64,000 nt of DNA from Spirosoma sordidisoli (GTDB lineage Bacteria; Bacteroidota; Bacteroidia; Cytophagales; Spirosomataceae). The notes below the pieces were generated by a model. The model saw only the letters and a program-made list of their open reading frames with translations, ran no database searches and had not been told where the DNA came from. The position numbers and the translations under genes were made by a program. Numbering within the stretch: position 1 is the stretch's first letter; every line of letters starts with the position of its first letter. The DNA is taken from contig NZ_SBLB01000003.1 of assembly GCF_004138325.1 (NCBI RefSeq), forward strand, positions 186,001 to 250,000, written 5' to 3'. Positions 26,851-34,950 of this stretch are shown here, piece by piece.

Positions 26851-27711
26851 ATGGCTTCTTTATTACGCATTGCCCTTCAAAAATCCGGTCGGCTGAGCGA
26901 AGATTCGTACCAGCTTTTCAAAGAGTGCGGTATCCGGTTCGACTATGGCACCGGTAAACTCAAATCGGTATCCTCCAATTTCCCAGCCGAGTTCCTGTTT
27001 TTGCGGGACGACGATATTCCAGGCTACGTCGAAGATGGTGTGGCTGACCTCGGTATCGTTGGAGAGAACGTAGCGGTCGAGACGGGCCGCCCTGTCCAGA
27101 CTGTACACAAGCTGGGCTTTTCAAAATGTCGGCTGAGTATTGCTATTCCGCGCGGTGTCGACTGGGCCGGTATTCAGGATTTGCAGGGTAAAAACATTGC
27201 CACGTCGTATCCGAACCTGCTGGGTACTTACCTGGCTGGCGAAGGGGTTCAGGCCGAGATTCACGAGATCAGCGGATCGGTCGAGATTGCACCCAGCATT
27301 GGACTGGCCGAAGCCGTCTGCGATATCGTCAGCTCAGGCAGCACATTGCTGAGCAATGGCCTCAAAGAAGTCGAAACCATTTTCCGGTCGGAAGCTATCC
27401 TGATTGCCCGCCCGGCCCTCGACGCCGACAAACAGGCGCTGGTCGACAAACTACTGTTTCGGATTAAATCGGTGCAGGCCGCCAAGAATAACAAGTACAT
27501 TGTGCTGAACGCGCCTAACGACGCCCTCGACCAGATAACGGCGCTGCTGCCGGGCATGAAGAGTCCGACCGTAACACCCCTGGCTACGGAGGGCTGGAGC
27601 TCGGTTCATTCGGTCCTGAATGAAAACGAATTCTGGGAAAATATCGAAGCGATTCGGGCTGCCGGGGCGGAAGGGATTCTGGTTATCCCAATCGAGAAAA
27701 TGATTTATTAA
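26851..27711 (+). CDS. hisG: ATP phosphoribosyltransferase HisG (long form)
   Basis: First enzyme of histidine biosynthesis: joins ATP and PRPP to phosphoribosyl-ATP. 286 residues, the long form that carries its own C-terminal regulatory ACT-like domain (about 205-286, ending GILVIPIEKMIY), so it needs no HisZ. N-terminal RIALQKSGRLSEDS, DLGIVGENV, and the PRPP-binding stretch EIAPSIGLAEAVCDIVSSGSTL are visible. The frame extends to a GTG at 26824, but the ATG at 26851 gives the standard start. hisD follows after 65 bp, and the pair is likely co-transcribed. Confidence 0.95.
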   Translation: MASLLRIALQKSGRLSEDSYQLFKECGIRFDYGTGKLKSVSSNFPAEFLFLRDDDIPGYVEDGVADLGIVGENVAVETGRPVQTVHKLGFSKCRLSIAIPRGVDWAGIQDLQGKNIATSYPNLLGTYLAGEGVQAEIHEISGSVEIAPSIGLAEAVCDIVSSGSTLLSNGLKEVETIFRSEAILIARPALDADKQALVDKLLFRIKSVQAAKNNKYIVLNAPNDALDQITALLPGMKSPTVTPLATEGWSSVHSVLNENEFWENIEAIRAAGAEGILVIPIEKMIY

Positions 27712-27776
27712 CAGCGATGCAATCCGGTCGGTGGCGATGTGCTGTCGGCCCAGCGCATTTCTTCAGCCGTATTATC

Positions 27777-29069
27777 ATGACAATTATTCCCTTTCCTGAC
27801 CGGAGCGAATGGCCTGCGCTGCTGGCCCGACCGGTGCAATCGACCCAGCAGATTGAAGCGGCCGTCACCCCTATACTGGCCCAGGTACGCGCCGGAGGGG
27901 ATGCGGCCCTGATCGAACTGGCTCAGCGATTTGATCGGTTAACGCTACAACCCGATCAGCTCGAGGTCAGCGCGGCCGAACTCGATGCCGCAGAAGACCA
28001 GTTGTCTGCCGAGTTGAAGGCCGCGATCCGGCAGGCGTATCAGAACATTCGGCTATTTCATGAAGCACAGAAACAACCCGTCGAAAAAATAGAAACGATG
28101 CCGGGCGTTACGTGCTGGCGCCGGAGTGTAGGCATCGAAAAGGTAGGCCTGTACATTCCGGGTGGCACGGCTCCTTTGTTCAGCACGGTTCTGATGCTGG
28201 GCGTGCCGGCTCAACTGGCCGGTTGCCGGGATGTCGTGCTCTGTACGCCCGGTAGCCATCCGGCCATTTATTATGCGGCCCGGCTGGTTGGGGTCACGCG
28301 CGTTTTCCGGATTGGCGGAGCACAGGCCGTTGCGGCCATGGCGTATGGGACCGAGACCGTTCCCCGGGTATACAAAATATTTGGTCCGGGTAACCAGTAC
28401 GTGACGGCGGCCAAGATGCTGGTGGCCAAAGAAGGAATGGCTATCGATATGCCCGCGGGTCCCAGCGAGGTAGCCGTTTACGCCGATGATACCGCCGTGC
28501 CGTCATTTGTGGCGGCCGATCTGCTTTCACAGGCCGAGCACGGGGCTGACAGCCAGGTTCTGCTGGTTTCCACCAGTAAAAAACTAATCAGTAGCGTGAA
28601 TCTGACCTTAGGGACGCAACTCGATAAGCTTCCCCGGCGCGACCTGGCCGCGCAGGCGCTCGAGAATAGTAAGGCCATCCTGGTCGACACGCAGGCCGAT
28701 GCAATCGAGCTGCTGAACCAGTACGCGGCCGAGCACCTGATTCTGAGTGTCAGCAACGCCGAGCAGGTAGCCGAACAGATTATCAACGCGGGGTCTATTT
28801 TTCTAGGCAACTACACCCCTGAATCGGCTGGCGACTACGCGTCAGGCACGAACCATACCTTACCCACCAACGGGTTTGCACGGGCTTACAGTGGCGTATC
28901 GCTCGATAGCTTCGTCAAAAAGATTACGGTTCAGCACATCACCCCGGAAGGGCTTCAGCTGGTAGGACCAGTCGTTGAAGCAATGGCTGAAGCAGAATCG
29001 CTGGATGCACACAAACGCGCCGTCAGCCTGCGTTTAGCCAGTATCAACGAAGAAAGTCCGGTAAATTGA
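27777..29069 (+). CDS. hisD: Histidinol dehydrogenase HisD
   Basis: Last enzyme of histidine biosynthesis: two-step NAD-dependent oxidation of histidinol to histidine, zinc-dependent. 430 residues, normal length. Visible: RSVGIEKVGLYIPGGTAPLFSTVLM, the NAD region RIGGAQAVAAMAYGT, KIFGPGNQYVTAAK, DMPAGPSEV, the zinc/catalytic region LLSQAEHGADSQ, AAEHLIL, and the end segment SGTNHTLPT. The ATG at 27777 gives the right start; upstream in-frame sequence from 27717 is not conserved-looking. No further his genes follow; instead a tandem repeat array begins 2 bp after the stop. Confidence 0.95.
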   Translation: MTIIPFPDRSEWPALLARPVQSTQQIEAAVTPILAQVRAGGDAALIELAQRFDRLTLQPDQLEVSAAELDAAEDQLSAELKAAIRQAYQNIRLFHEAQKQPVEKIETMPGVTCWRRSVGIEKVGLYIPGGTAPLFSTVLMLGVPAQLAGCRDVVLCTPGSHPAIYYAARLVGVTRVFRIGGAQAVAAMAYGTETVPRVYKIFGPGNQYVTAAKMLVAKEGMAIDMPAGPSEVAVYADDTAVPSFVAADLLSQAEHGADSQVLLVSTSKKLISSVNLTLGTQLDKLPRRDLAAQALENSKAILVDTQADAIELLNQYAAEHLILSVSNAEQVAEQIINAGSIFLGNYTPESAGDYASGTNHTLPTNGFARAYSGVSLDSFVKKITVQHITPEGLQLVGPVVEAMAEAESLDAHKRAVSLRLASINEESPVN

Positions 29070-29071
29070 CC

Positions 29072-29753
29072 GTCGGCATCAATGCCGACGCTAGTCATTG
29101 ATAGAATGGGTTGGATGATCTCATTGAGCCAGGTTTATGAGTAGCAGCGGCATTGATGTTGTTGCGGTATACGGGATCACCGGGGATCGTCGGCATCAAT
29201 GCCAACGCTAGTCATTGATAGAATGGGTTGGATGATCTCATTGAGCCAGGTTTATGAGTAGCAGCGGCATTGATGTTGTTGCGGTATAGGGGATCACCGG
29301 GGATCGTCGGCATCAATGCCAACGCTAGTCATTGATAGAATGGGTTGGATTATCTCATTGAGCCAGGTCTATGAGTAGCAATGGCATTGATGCGTTGTTG
29401 CGGTATACGGGATCACCGGGGATCGTCGGCATCAATGCCGACGCTGTTCATTGTTGGAATTGGTTGGATTATCCCATTGAGCCAGGTCTATGAGTAGCAA
29501 TGGCATTGATGCCGTTGCGGTATAGGGGATCACCGGGGATCGTCGGCATCAATGCCAACGCTAGTCATTGATAGAATGGGTTGGATTATCTCATTGAGCC
29601 AGGTCTATGAGTAGCAATGGCATTTATGCCGTTGCGGTATACGGGATCACCGGGGATCGTCGGCATCAATGCCGACGCTAGTCATTGATAGAATGGGTTG
29701 GATTATCTCATTGAGCCAGGTCTATGAGTAGCAGCGGCATTGATGCCGTTGCA
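29072..29753. repeat. Six tandem copies of a 117-119 bp palindrome-bearing repeat
   Basis: Unit starts at 29072, 29189, 29306, 29425, 29542 and 29659, i.e. periods 117, 117, 119, 117, 117; the last unit is cut at about 95 bp. Each unit opens with GTCGGCATCAATGCCGAC (an 8+2+8 palindrome, GCCaAC in some copies) and has near its end a reverse-complement core GGCATTGATGCC. The two cores could pair to fold each unit into a stem-loop with a loop of about 60 nt. Copies differ by a few substitutions; the fourth is the most divergent. The whole unit is conserved, not just short repeats, so it is not CRISPR. It sits between hisD and the deformylase-like gene and looks like a REP/BIME-type or MITE-like array. 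Confidence 0.93.
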
Positions 29754-29814
29754 TGTATATATCTATAACACCGCCTTGGTCTGCCGGTAGAATTAACACA
29801 ATTCTGTCTATAAA

Positions 29815-30315
29815 ATGAAAACGCTTTCCGACCTGCTCCTGCTCGGCGACCCGCGGTTGTATCAGAACTGCGACCCGGTCAGGAAAGAAGAGCTACCTCT
29901 GGTGTCAGGATGGGTGGCGGACCTGCATGCCGTGATGGAAGCGATTCGGGCCCGCTATCAATTTGGGCGGGGTATTGCCGCACCCCAGTTAGGTATAATG
30001 AAACGGCTGTTTTATCAGAACATCGACCGGCCCATAGTTGTGATCAACCCCGAGCTGGTAGACGTAAGCCCCGAGCTGGATGAACTCTGGGATGACTGTA
30101 TGAGCTTTCCAAATCTACTGGTCAAGGTCAGGCGTCACAAAACCCTGACGCTTGCCTATCGGGACGAACACTGGCGGGAGCAGGTATGGACAGTAACGGA
30201 CTGGTCGCTGGCCGAATTAATTCAGCATGAGTATGACCATCTGAACGGTGTACTATGTACGATGCGGGCCGTGGATGAGCAATCGTTCCGATGGAGACCC
30301 ACACCTACGGACTAA
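29815..30315 (+). CDS. Divergent peptide deformylase-like protein
   Basis: A 166-residue protein of the peptide deformylase family, which removes formyl groups from nascent N-terminal Met using a metal. Motif 1 is GRGIAAPQLG (51-60). Motif 2, normally EGCLS, is WDDCMSF with the metal-ligand C95. Motif 3 HEYDH (H138, E139, H142) is intact. All three metal ligands and the catalytic Glu are therefore present, but motif 2 has lost the conserved Glu-Gly. This may be a second, non-housekeeping deformylase. It follows the repeat array; the ATG is at 29815 with AATTC-type short inverted repeat just upstream. Confidence 0.8.
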   Translation: MKTLSDLLLLGDPRLYQNCDPVRKEELPLVSGWVADLHAVMEAIRARYQFGRGIAAPQLGIMKRLFYQNIDRPIVVINPELVDVSPELDELWDDCMSFPNLLVKVRRHKTLTLAYRDEHWREQVWTVTDWSLAELIQHEYDHLNGVLCTMRAVDEQSFRWRPTPTD

Positions 30316-30463
30316 AGGCCTATGGATTTGACAACGAATACTATAGCCCGGTAAGTAAACAAGAGGTTACGGATGGCTCGAAAATAAATGCAAAAAGTTG
30401 GGTTTGGTAGCATACCAGAGCGGTAGAACTACCGTTTAATCAACAAATCCAACTATATATTTT

Positions 30464-31066
30464 ATGAAGTTTTCCTACCTCTTCGCTACGGCAGTCATAG
30501 TTATGGCTACAGCAGCGTGTCAGTCCGATCGGGAGTCGGAGCAGGTGCCGGCTCCTGTATCGTCTTCAGTCTATGCCGAAATAAACACGGGAGAAACCAC
30601 CGTCCCTGCCCCGGATCTGGCCGGGGCTCGTGCTGCAGCCGCCAGTTATGCCCAGCAGCAGGAAGTCCTGACGTACATCAACGTGGCTCGCTCCAAACCT
30701 TGCCAGTGCGGCACCACAACGTACCCCGCTGTGCCTGCTCTTACCCTGGATAGCCAGCTAAATTCCGCTTCGGACAAGCATGCGCTGGACATGGCTACCT
30801 ACAACTATTTCAGCCATACCGGACGCGACGGCTCGCAACCCTGGGATCGGATGACCCGGGAGGGATACATATGGCGGGCCGCCGGCGAAAATATTGCCGC
30901 TGGTTATAGCACCACCCGGGCGGTAGTTGATGGCTGGCTGAAGTCGCCGGGCCACTGCCGCAATATTATGAGTGCCAACTTCAAACAGGTAGGGGTGGGG
31001 TATGCCTATTCAGCGACCAGTACCTACCGCCACTATTGGGTCACTGATTTCGGTACCCGCAGGTAG
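30464..31066 (+). CDS. CAP/SCP-domain (YkwD-like) lipoprotein
   Basis: A 200-residue exported protein with a probable lipoprotein signal ending ATAAC (Cys19). A linker of about 45 residues leads to a CAP (cysteine-rich secretory/PR-1) domain from about residue 65: VLTYINVARSKPCQCG, ASDKHALDMATYNYFSHTGRDGSQPWDR, AAGENIAAGY, VDGWLKSPGHCRNIMS and HYWVTDFG. The His and Glu residues that line the CAP pocket are present. Bacterial homologues are extracellular and mostly of unknown function. It is convergent with the sigma factor gene. Confidence 0.86.
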   Translation: MKFSYLFATAVIVMATAACQSDRESEQVPAPVSSSVYAEINTGETTVPAPDLAGARAAAASYAQQQEVLTYINVARSKPCQCGTTTYPAVPALTLDSQLNSASDKHALDMATYNYFSHTGRDGSQPWDRMTREGYIWRAAGENIAAGYSTTRAVVDGWLKSPGHCRNIMSANFKQVGVGYAYSATSTYRHYWVTDFGTRR

Positions 31067-31077
31067 TACCCACCAAC

Positions 31078-31118
31078 GAAACCTATCCGTGTCCGGAGGC
31101 TGCGGATACGGATAGGTT
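31078..31118. terminator. Hairpin between convergent CAP and sigma-factor genes
   Basis: AAACCTATCCGTGTCC (about 31079-31094) pairs with GGATACGGATAGGTTT (about 31103-31118) with one G-T pair. There is no strong T-run, so termination is likely but not certain. Confidence 0.6.
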
Positions 31119-31170
31119 TGGCCAAACAGATAACCGAATTCTTCTACAGGAATAATTTGTATTGCCAGCA

Positions 31171-31725
31171 CTACAGGTAATGCGCGTCATACAGACGCCG
31201 AATCTTATCACGGGTGCGTTTCAGGCGCATTTTTACCGCGCTGTCTTTCAACGCCAGCTGGTCTGCAATGGAACGGATATCCAGCCCTTCCTCGTACTTA
31301 AGCCGAAGCATCTGGGTCTCCTGGGGCGAAATGGTGCCCATCACCTGAGCCAGCTGCTGAAATTGGGTTTCGATCAGTTCGTGATCCGAACTGTCTGCCA
31401 GTTGATGCTCATCGTCATCGTCCAGCGCAACGGTTACCGTGCGATGGGCGTACCGAAGCTGGTCCATGCAGTAGTTGTAGGAGATGGAGTACAGCCAGGT
31501 TGAAAAGGTAGAGTGCTCGCGGAAATTACCGAGGTTTCCGTACACGCGCAGGAAGATGTCGTGGGTGAAATCTTCAGCCTTGGTAGAGTCTTTGATCAGC
31601 GAAAGACACCGGCGGTACACCTTGCTGACGTACCGATTGTAAAGGGTTTCGAAATAATTGTTCTGCTGGGTATGCAGATACATACGGATAAGTTCTTCAT
31701 CTTTTAGATGTTGGTGTTTAGCCAT
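31171..31725 (-). CDS. ECF-family RNA polymerase sigma factor
   Basis: A 184-residue sigma-70 of the extracytoplasmic-function type. Region 2 spans about 20-90 (YFETLYNRYVSKVYRRC, then KAEDFTHDIFLRVYGNLGNF and FSTWLYSISYNYCMDQLR). Region 4 spans about 125-180 (LSPQ-like ISPQETQMLRLKYEEGLDIRSIADQL with a helix-turn-helix, then SAVKMRLKRTRDKI). An acidic linker (DDDDEHQLADSSDHE) joins them. No anti-sigma gene is adjacent. The upstream gap (31726-31970) is AT-rich. Confidence 0.9.
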   Translation of the reverse strand: MAKHQHLKDEELIRMYLHTQQNNYFETLYNRYVSKVYRRCLSLIKDSTKAEDFTHDIFLRVYGNLGNFREHSTFSTWLYSISYNYCMDQLRYAHRTVTVALDDDDEHQLADSSDHELIETQFQQLAQVMGTISPQETQMLRLKYEEGLDIRSIADQLALKDSAVKMRLKRTRDKIRRLYDAHYL

Positions 31726-31970
31726 GACAAATAAAGTATATTGAGAATAAGGTTAGCAGTAAGCGCATTAAGTGATCGTTGTGAGCTAATCAGATACAGA
31801 ATCGACCTTAGACAATTACTATACCTAATACCACTTTTATTCACTGTCAGTACGCTTATGCACAGAAAAGTAGCCGTTTTAAGTAAAACTTTAGATACTC
31901 TAAGGATAGATTAGACTAAAGATTTATTATTCGGTTAGTCTATAAAATAGCTTACAAACGAAAAGGAAAG
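31726..31970. promoter_or_regulatory. AT-rich gap upstream of the sigma factor
   Basis: 245 bp, AT-rich, no gene seen. It has one inverted repeat, TAGACTAA (31912-31919) with TTAGTCTA (31935-31942), close to the end of the Wzi-family gene. Confidence 0.35.
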
Positions 31971-33464
31971 TTAACGTCCGAACTGAGATTCTTTTCGGAT
32001 TCCGACGTAAAATCCGAGGCTATTGTAGTAAAGATTGCCCGTATCAAGGGCTACCGCCATCGAAGCGGTCACGCCGTTAAGAATGTAGAGCGGGGCCGAC
32101 ATGGTCAGCGCCGACGAAAACTGACGCACCGTCTGGGCAAAGGGTTTTTCGTAGGTACCCTTATTGGCGCTGTAGGACGCCTTCACCTGAAACTGAAAGA
32201 AATCCAGCACCTGCCCCGACAGACCGATGTGCATGACGGATACCCGGTTGTTGTTGGTGAACCCGTACAGGGGCAGGCCGGTGCGGCCATCTCCCGAGGG
32301 AGTGATGAAGGGCGTGCCAATGGTCAGCCCGTAGCGCGACCAGCCGTCCTGGTACTGAGAGTGGTTGAAGTAGTTGTCACGGCCGCGCTGGGATGGGTTA
32401 TTGCTGAATACCGCGCCCCCCTGATTTTGTGTATACAAATATTCGAGCAACAGGTCCTGAATCTGGAGGCCGTCGGGATTCAGGGGGCGTCGGTTGCGGA
32501 TGCGGAGGCCGTGTAACCCATCGCGAATGTTGATCAGGTAAAACAAAGACCCGTCTTCGTAGATGCTCTGGCGATACGCAAAGACCGAAAAAGAACGAGC
32601 TGTGTACTCGAACCCCACATCTACCGTGCCGAGGTGGTTGCCAATCCGGTTTTCGCGATCAAACTGGCTTACCCGATTGGTATCAACATTGGTGCGGGCG
32701 CCCAGGGTGCTTCCCATCACGGCGTCGAGATAGTCACTGAAGGTAGCGGGCAACTGCTGGTTTTTGACCATAGTGCCTGGCAGTCGCTCGGTATTCCCGC
32801 CCCACATGACCTGGTGGTTGAAGCCGCCGTACAGTTTAAGTCGCCAGCTGGGTTTACCCAAACGCAGGTAGAGCGCTTTCTGGTGCAACATGGCATTTTT
32901 GACGAAGCGATCGTTCTCGAACCAGCCGTGGTTATAAAAACCTTTCAGGCTGATCAGCCCGCGTCGGGGGGTAAACTCCGGAATGCCAAACTGTAGGCTC
33001 AACGGCGGTAGCGCGTTGCCCGAAACCGCATAGGAGCCTGACGAAAGTATCGAATCTGCCAGTCCACTCGTTGTGCGCCGACGACCACTCCAGATCTCAA
33101 ACGCACCTAGTTTAACCTTGACATACGCTTCGGGAATCAGCAGTTTGTAGGCATACCCAGCGTTGAAGACAGCCTGAAGACCCCAGCCCCAGTCGATCCG
33201 TTTGTTGACCGAACGGAGGCTATCCCACTTGCTGCCGGGCTGCCGGTCATAATCGACCCGCAGCGTTTGCCGGACGGTCATGATGGCATGTTCGCGCGGA
33301 ACAATACCGAACTGGTTGGCCCGTAACCAGAAGGGGGTAAGCCCGGAGGTTGAAAAATAGCTTCCGGCCTCAGTATCTAACTGGAGCGGCTTGGTAAACT
33401 GACCTGAGCAGTTGGCAAGCCCCAGTAGAAAGCAGACAAGTAAGCGTAGAAACGAAGTCATCAT
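31971..33464 (-). CDS. Capsule assembly Wzi-family outer-membrane protein
   Basis: A 497-residue predicted beta-barrel of the Wzi family, which in enterobacteria helps attach capsule to the surface; in Bacteroidota the family is widespread and its role is less clear. A signal peptide covers about residues 1-22 (ANCSGQ). The mature N-terminus has FWLRANQFGIVPREHA, typical of the family, followed by alternating amphipathic strands (EAYVKVKLGAFEIWSGRRR, RLKLYGGFNHQVMWGG) to an end in a strand (GFYVGIRKESQFGR). Start may be either of two adjacent Met codons. No capsule genes are adjacent. Confidence 0.8.
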   Translation of the reverse strand: MMTSFLRLLVCFLLGLANCSGQFTKPLQLDTEAGSYFSTSGLTPFWLRANQFGIVPREHAIMTVRQTLRVDYDRQPGSKWDSLRSVNKRIDWGWGLQAVFNAGYAYKLLIPEAYVKVKLGAFEIWSGRRRTTSGLADSILSSGSYAVSGNALPPLSLQFGIPEFTPRRGLISLKGFYNHGWFENDRFVKNAMLHQKALYLRLGKPSWRLKLYGGFNHQVMWGGNTERLPGTMVKNQQLPATFSDYLDAVMGSTLGARTNVDTNRVSQFDRENRIGNHLGTVDVGFEYTARSFSVFAYRQSIYEDGSLFYLINIRDGLHGLRIRNRRPLNPDGLQIQDLLLEYLYTQNQGGAVFSNNPSQRGRDNYFNHSQYQDGWSRYGLTIGTPFITPSGDGRTGLPLYGFTNNNRVSVMHIGLSGQVLDFFQFQVKASYSANKGTYEKPFAQTVRQFSSALTMSAPLYILNGVTASMAVALDTGNLYYNSLGFYVGIRKESQFGR

Positions 33465-33825
33465 CGGTAGGCCTGTTCAGTTGAGTCGCGGGGAGCTTCC
33501 CAGGGTCACATCCGGTGAAAAACCTGTTGCTAAAATCATGCCCAACCACAATTATTGCCGATCGGGGGCTTCAGGTGCCTAAACCCACGTACCGGTAGCC
33601 CTCAATTAGAGCGGCCTCAGTGCGGCATTTTTTCGGAACCCGTCAATATTAACTTACCTTTGCGGGACAAATTGCTGATCGGCCCGTGTGCAGCGAACAC
33701 CTGCCGATGGGCGACTGTGGTTGATTTAACCGTATTTATTAAGGTAAACCAACAGAGTACGGCACTTCGTGTTATACGTATGGTTGGTATTACTACTCTG
33801 AAGCACTACGACACAACTAGAAAAG
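33465..33825. promoter_or_regulatory. Divergent Wzi/DinB intergenic region (361 bp)
   Basis: No gene or RNA recognised. It contains one exact -7 box (33655-33662) for rightward transcription. Confidence 0.4.
33655..33662 (+). promoter_or_regulatory. Bacteroidota -7 box (TAccTTTG)
   Basis: Exact TAnnTTTG with a T-rich tract about 22-28 bp upstream in the -33 position. It would give a leader of about 155 nt to the DinB-like gene. Confidence 0.5.
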
Positions 33826-34398
33826 ATGGTTCCTAACGACGAACTCATACGCATTATCGATTTACTCAACACCACGTACGAGAGCGAGGAGGCCTGGCAT
33901 GGCCCGTCGGTGGTGGAGGCCCTGCGGGAAGTAACCCCCGACATGGCCGGGCGACGGATTAGCCCTAATACACATACCATTGCCGAACTGGTTTTTCACA
34001 TGACAAGCTGGCGGATTTTCTGCGTCAAGAAGATGCAGGGCGATGCGACGTTTGACATAACCACACCGGAGAAAAATTTTGGTGCCCTCCCCGATAAAAT
34101 CGATGATTTTGAGTGGGAAGCGCTCGAAATGGAACTCAGCCTGAGTCAGGAGGAGCTGATCAACGAACTCGACAAACGGGACGATGACGAGTTTCTGGAA
34201 GACATTGTGCCGGGGCGTGACTACACTTATTACGATATGCTCCACGGTATAATCAACCATGACCTGTATCATACGGGGCAGATCATGATTCTCAAGAAAG
34301 CACTGGCATTCAACCGGGCCGGATCGCGCTACGAAGACGACGAAGACCAATACGGATCGCCCTTCGGCAGCAGCTCTGAGCACGACGATTTTTATTAA
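33826..34398 (+). CDS. DinB-like metal-binding protein
   Basis: A 190-residue four-helix protein of the DinB/YfiT-like superfamily. The metal-ligand His residues are in TIAELVFHMTSWR and in GIINHDLYHTGQI (two His). Residues about 85-130 are strongly acidic (DKIDDFEWEALEMELSLSQ) and the C-terminus is an acidic/Ser tail (YEDDEDQYG, SSSEHDDFY). Members include thiol transferases and many proteins of unknown role. It ends 9 bp before a very strong terminator. Confidence 0.8.
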   Translation: MVPNDELIRIIDLLNTTYESEEAWHGPSVVEALREVTPDMAGRRISPNTHTIAELVFHMTSWRIFCVKKMQGDATFDITTPEKNFGALPDKIDDFEWEALEMELSLSQEELINELDKRDDDEFLEDIVPGRDYTYYDMLHGIINHDLYHTGQIMILKKALAFNRAGSRYEDDEDQYGSPFGSSSEHDDFY

Positions 34399-34407
34399 TA
34401 AAACCCG

Positions 34408-34460
34408 CCGGGTTGTCAGCTGATCCTGCCCGCAGGATCAGCTGACAACCCGGCTTTTTT
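34408..34460 (+). terminator. 21-bp perfect hairpin with T-tract
   Basis: CCGGGTTGTCAGCTGATCCTG (34408-34428) pairs perfectly with 34433-34453 around a CCCG loop, followed by CTTTTTT. It ends 11 bp before the start codon of the EVE gene, leaving no room for a separate promoter in between. Confidence 0.92.
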
Positions 34461-34471
34461 ATGATTGCGCC

Positions 34472-34909
34472 TTGAACTACTGGCTCGTAAAATCAGAACC
34501 GGATGCGTACGGATGGCACCATTTTATTGCACAGGGACGTGCCATCTGGGACGGTGTTCGCAACTACCAGGCTCGCAACAACCTGAAGGCGATGCGGGTT
34601 GGCGATCCCGTCCTGTTTTATCATAGTGTCACCAAACCCGCCGTAGTTGGTCTGGCTACGGTTGTCCGCGAAGCCTATCCCGACCCGACGGTTGCCGATG
34701 ATCCGGCGCAAACTAAATTTGGGTGGGTGGTCGTCGAACTGGAGCCCGTTTTGCCGTTTACAAGCCCCGTTTCGCTGGCCCAGATCAGGCAGGAGCCCTT
34801 GCTGACCAACATCGCGCTGATCAGGCAATCCCGCCTGTCGGTGATGCCTATTCGGTTCGATGAATACGAGCTTATTCTCGCCCTGGGCCAGCAGAGCCTG
34901 GCCCAGTAA
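34472..34909 (+). CDS. EVE-domain protein (thymocyte nuclear protein 1-like)
   Basis: A 145-residue EVE (PUA-like) domain protein, a fold that binds modified bases in nucleic acids. The canonical start MNYWLVKSEPDAYGW is present and begins with TTG at 34472; there is no in-frame ATG nearby. GVRNYQARNNLKAMRVGDPVLFYHS is the conserved core, followed by VVGLATVVREAYPDP. A ligand-binding aromatic is in the WDGVRNYQ segment. Homologues in bacteria are linked to recognising hypermodified cytosines or RNA modification; the role here is unknown. It lies directly behind a strong terminator and 41 bp before a methyltransferase gene. Confidence 0.9.
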   Translation: MNYWLVKSEPDAYGWHHFIAQGRAIWDGVRNYQARNNLKAMRVGDPVLFYHSVTKPAVVGLATVVREAYPDPTVADDPAQTKFGWVVVELEPVLPFTSPVSLAQIRQEPLLTNIALIRQSRLSVMPIRFDEYELILALGQQSLAQ

Positions 34910-34950
34910 CGGGGCTGCCCGCTTCATCGTTTTCCGTTCACTTCTTTCGT

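Noticed and set aside
29072..29753. CRISPR array
   Set aside because: The full 117-bp unit is conserved between copies; there are no unique spacers and no cas genes.
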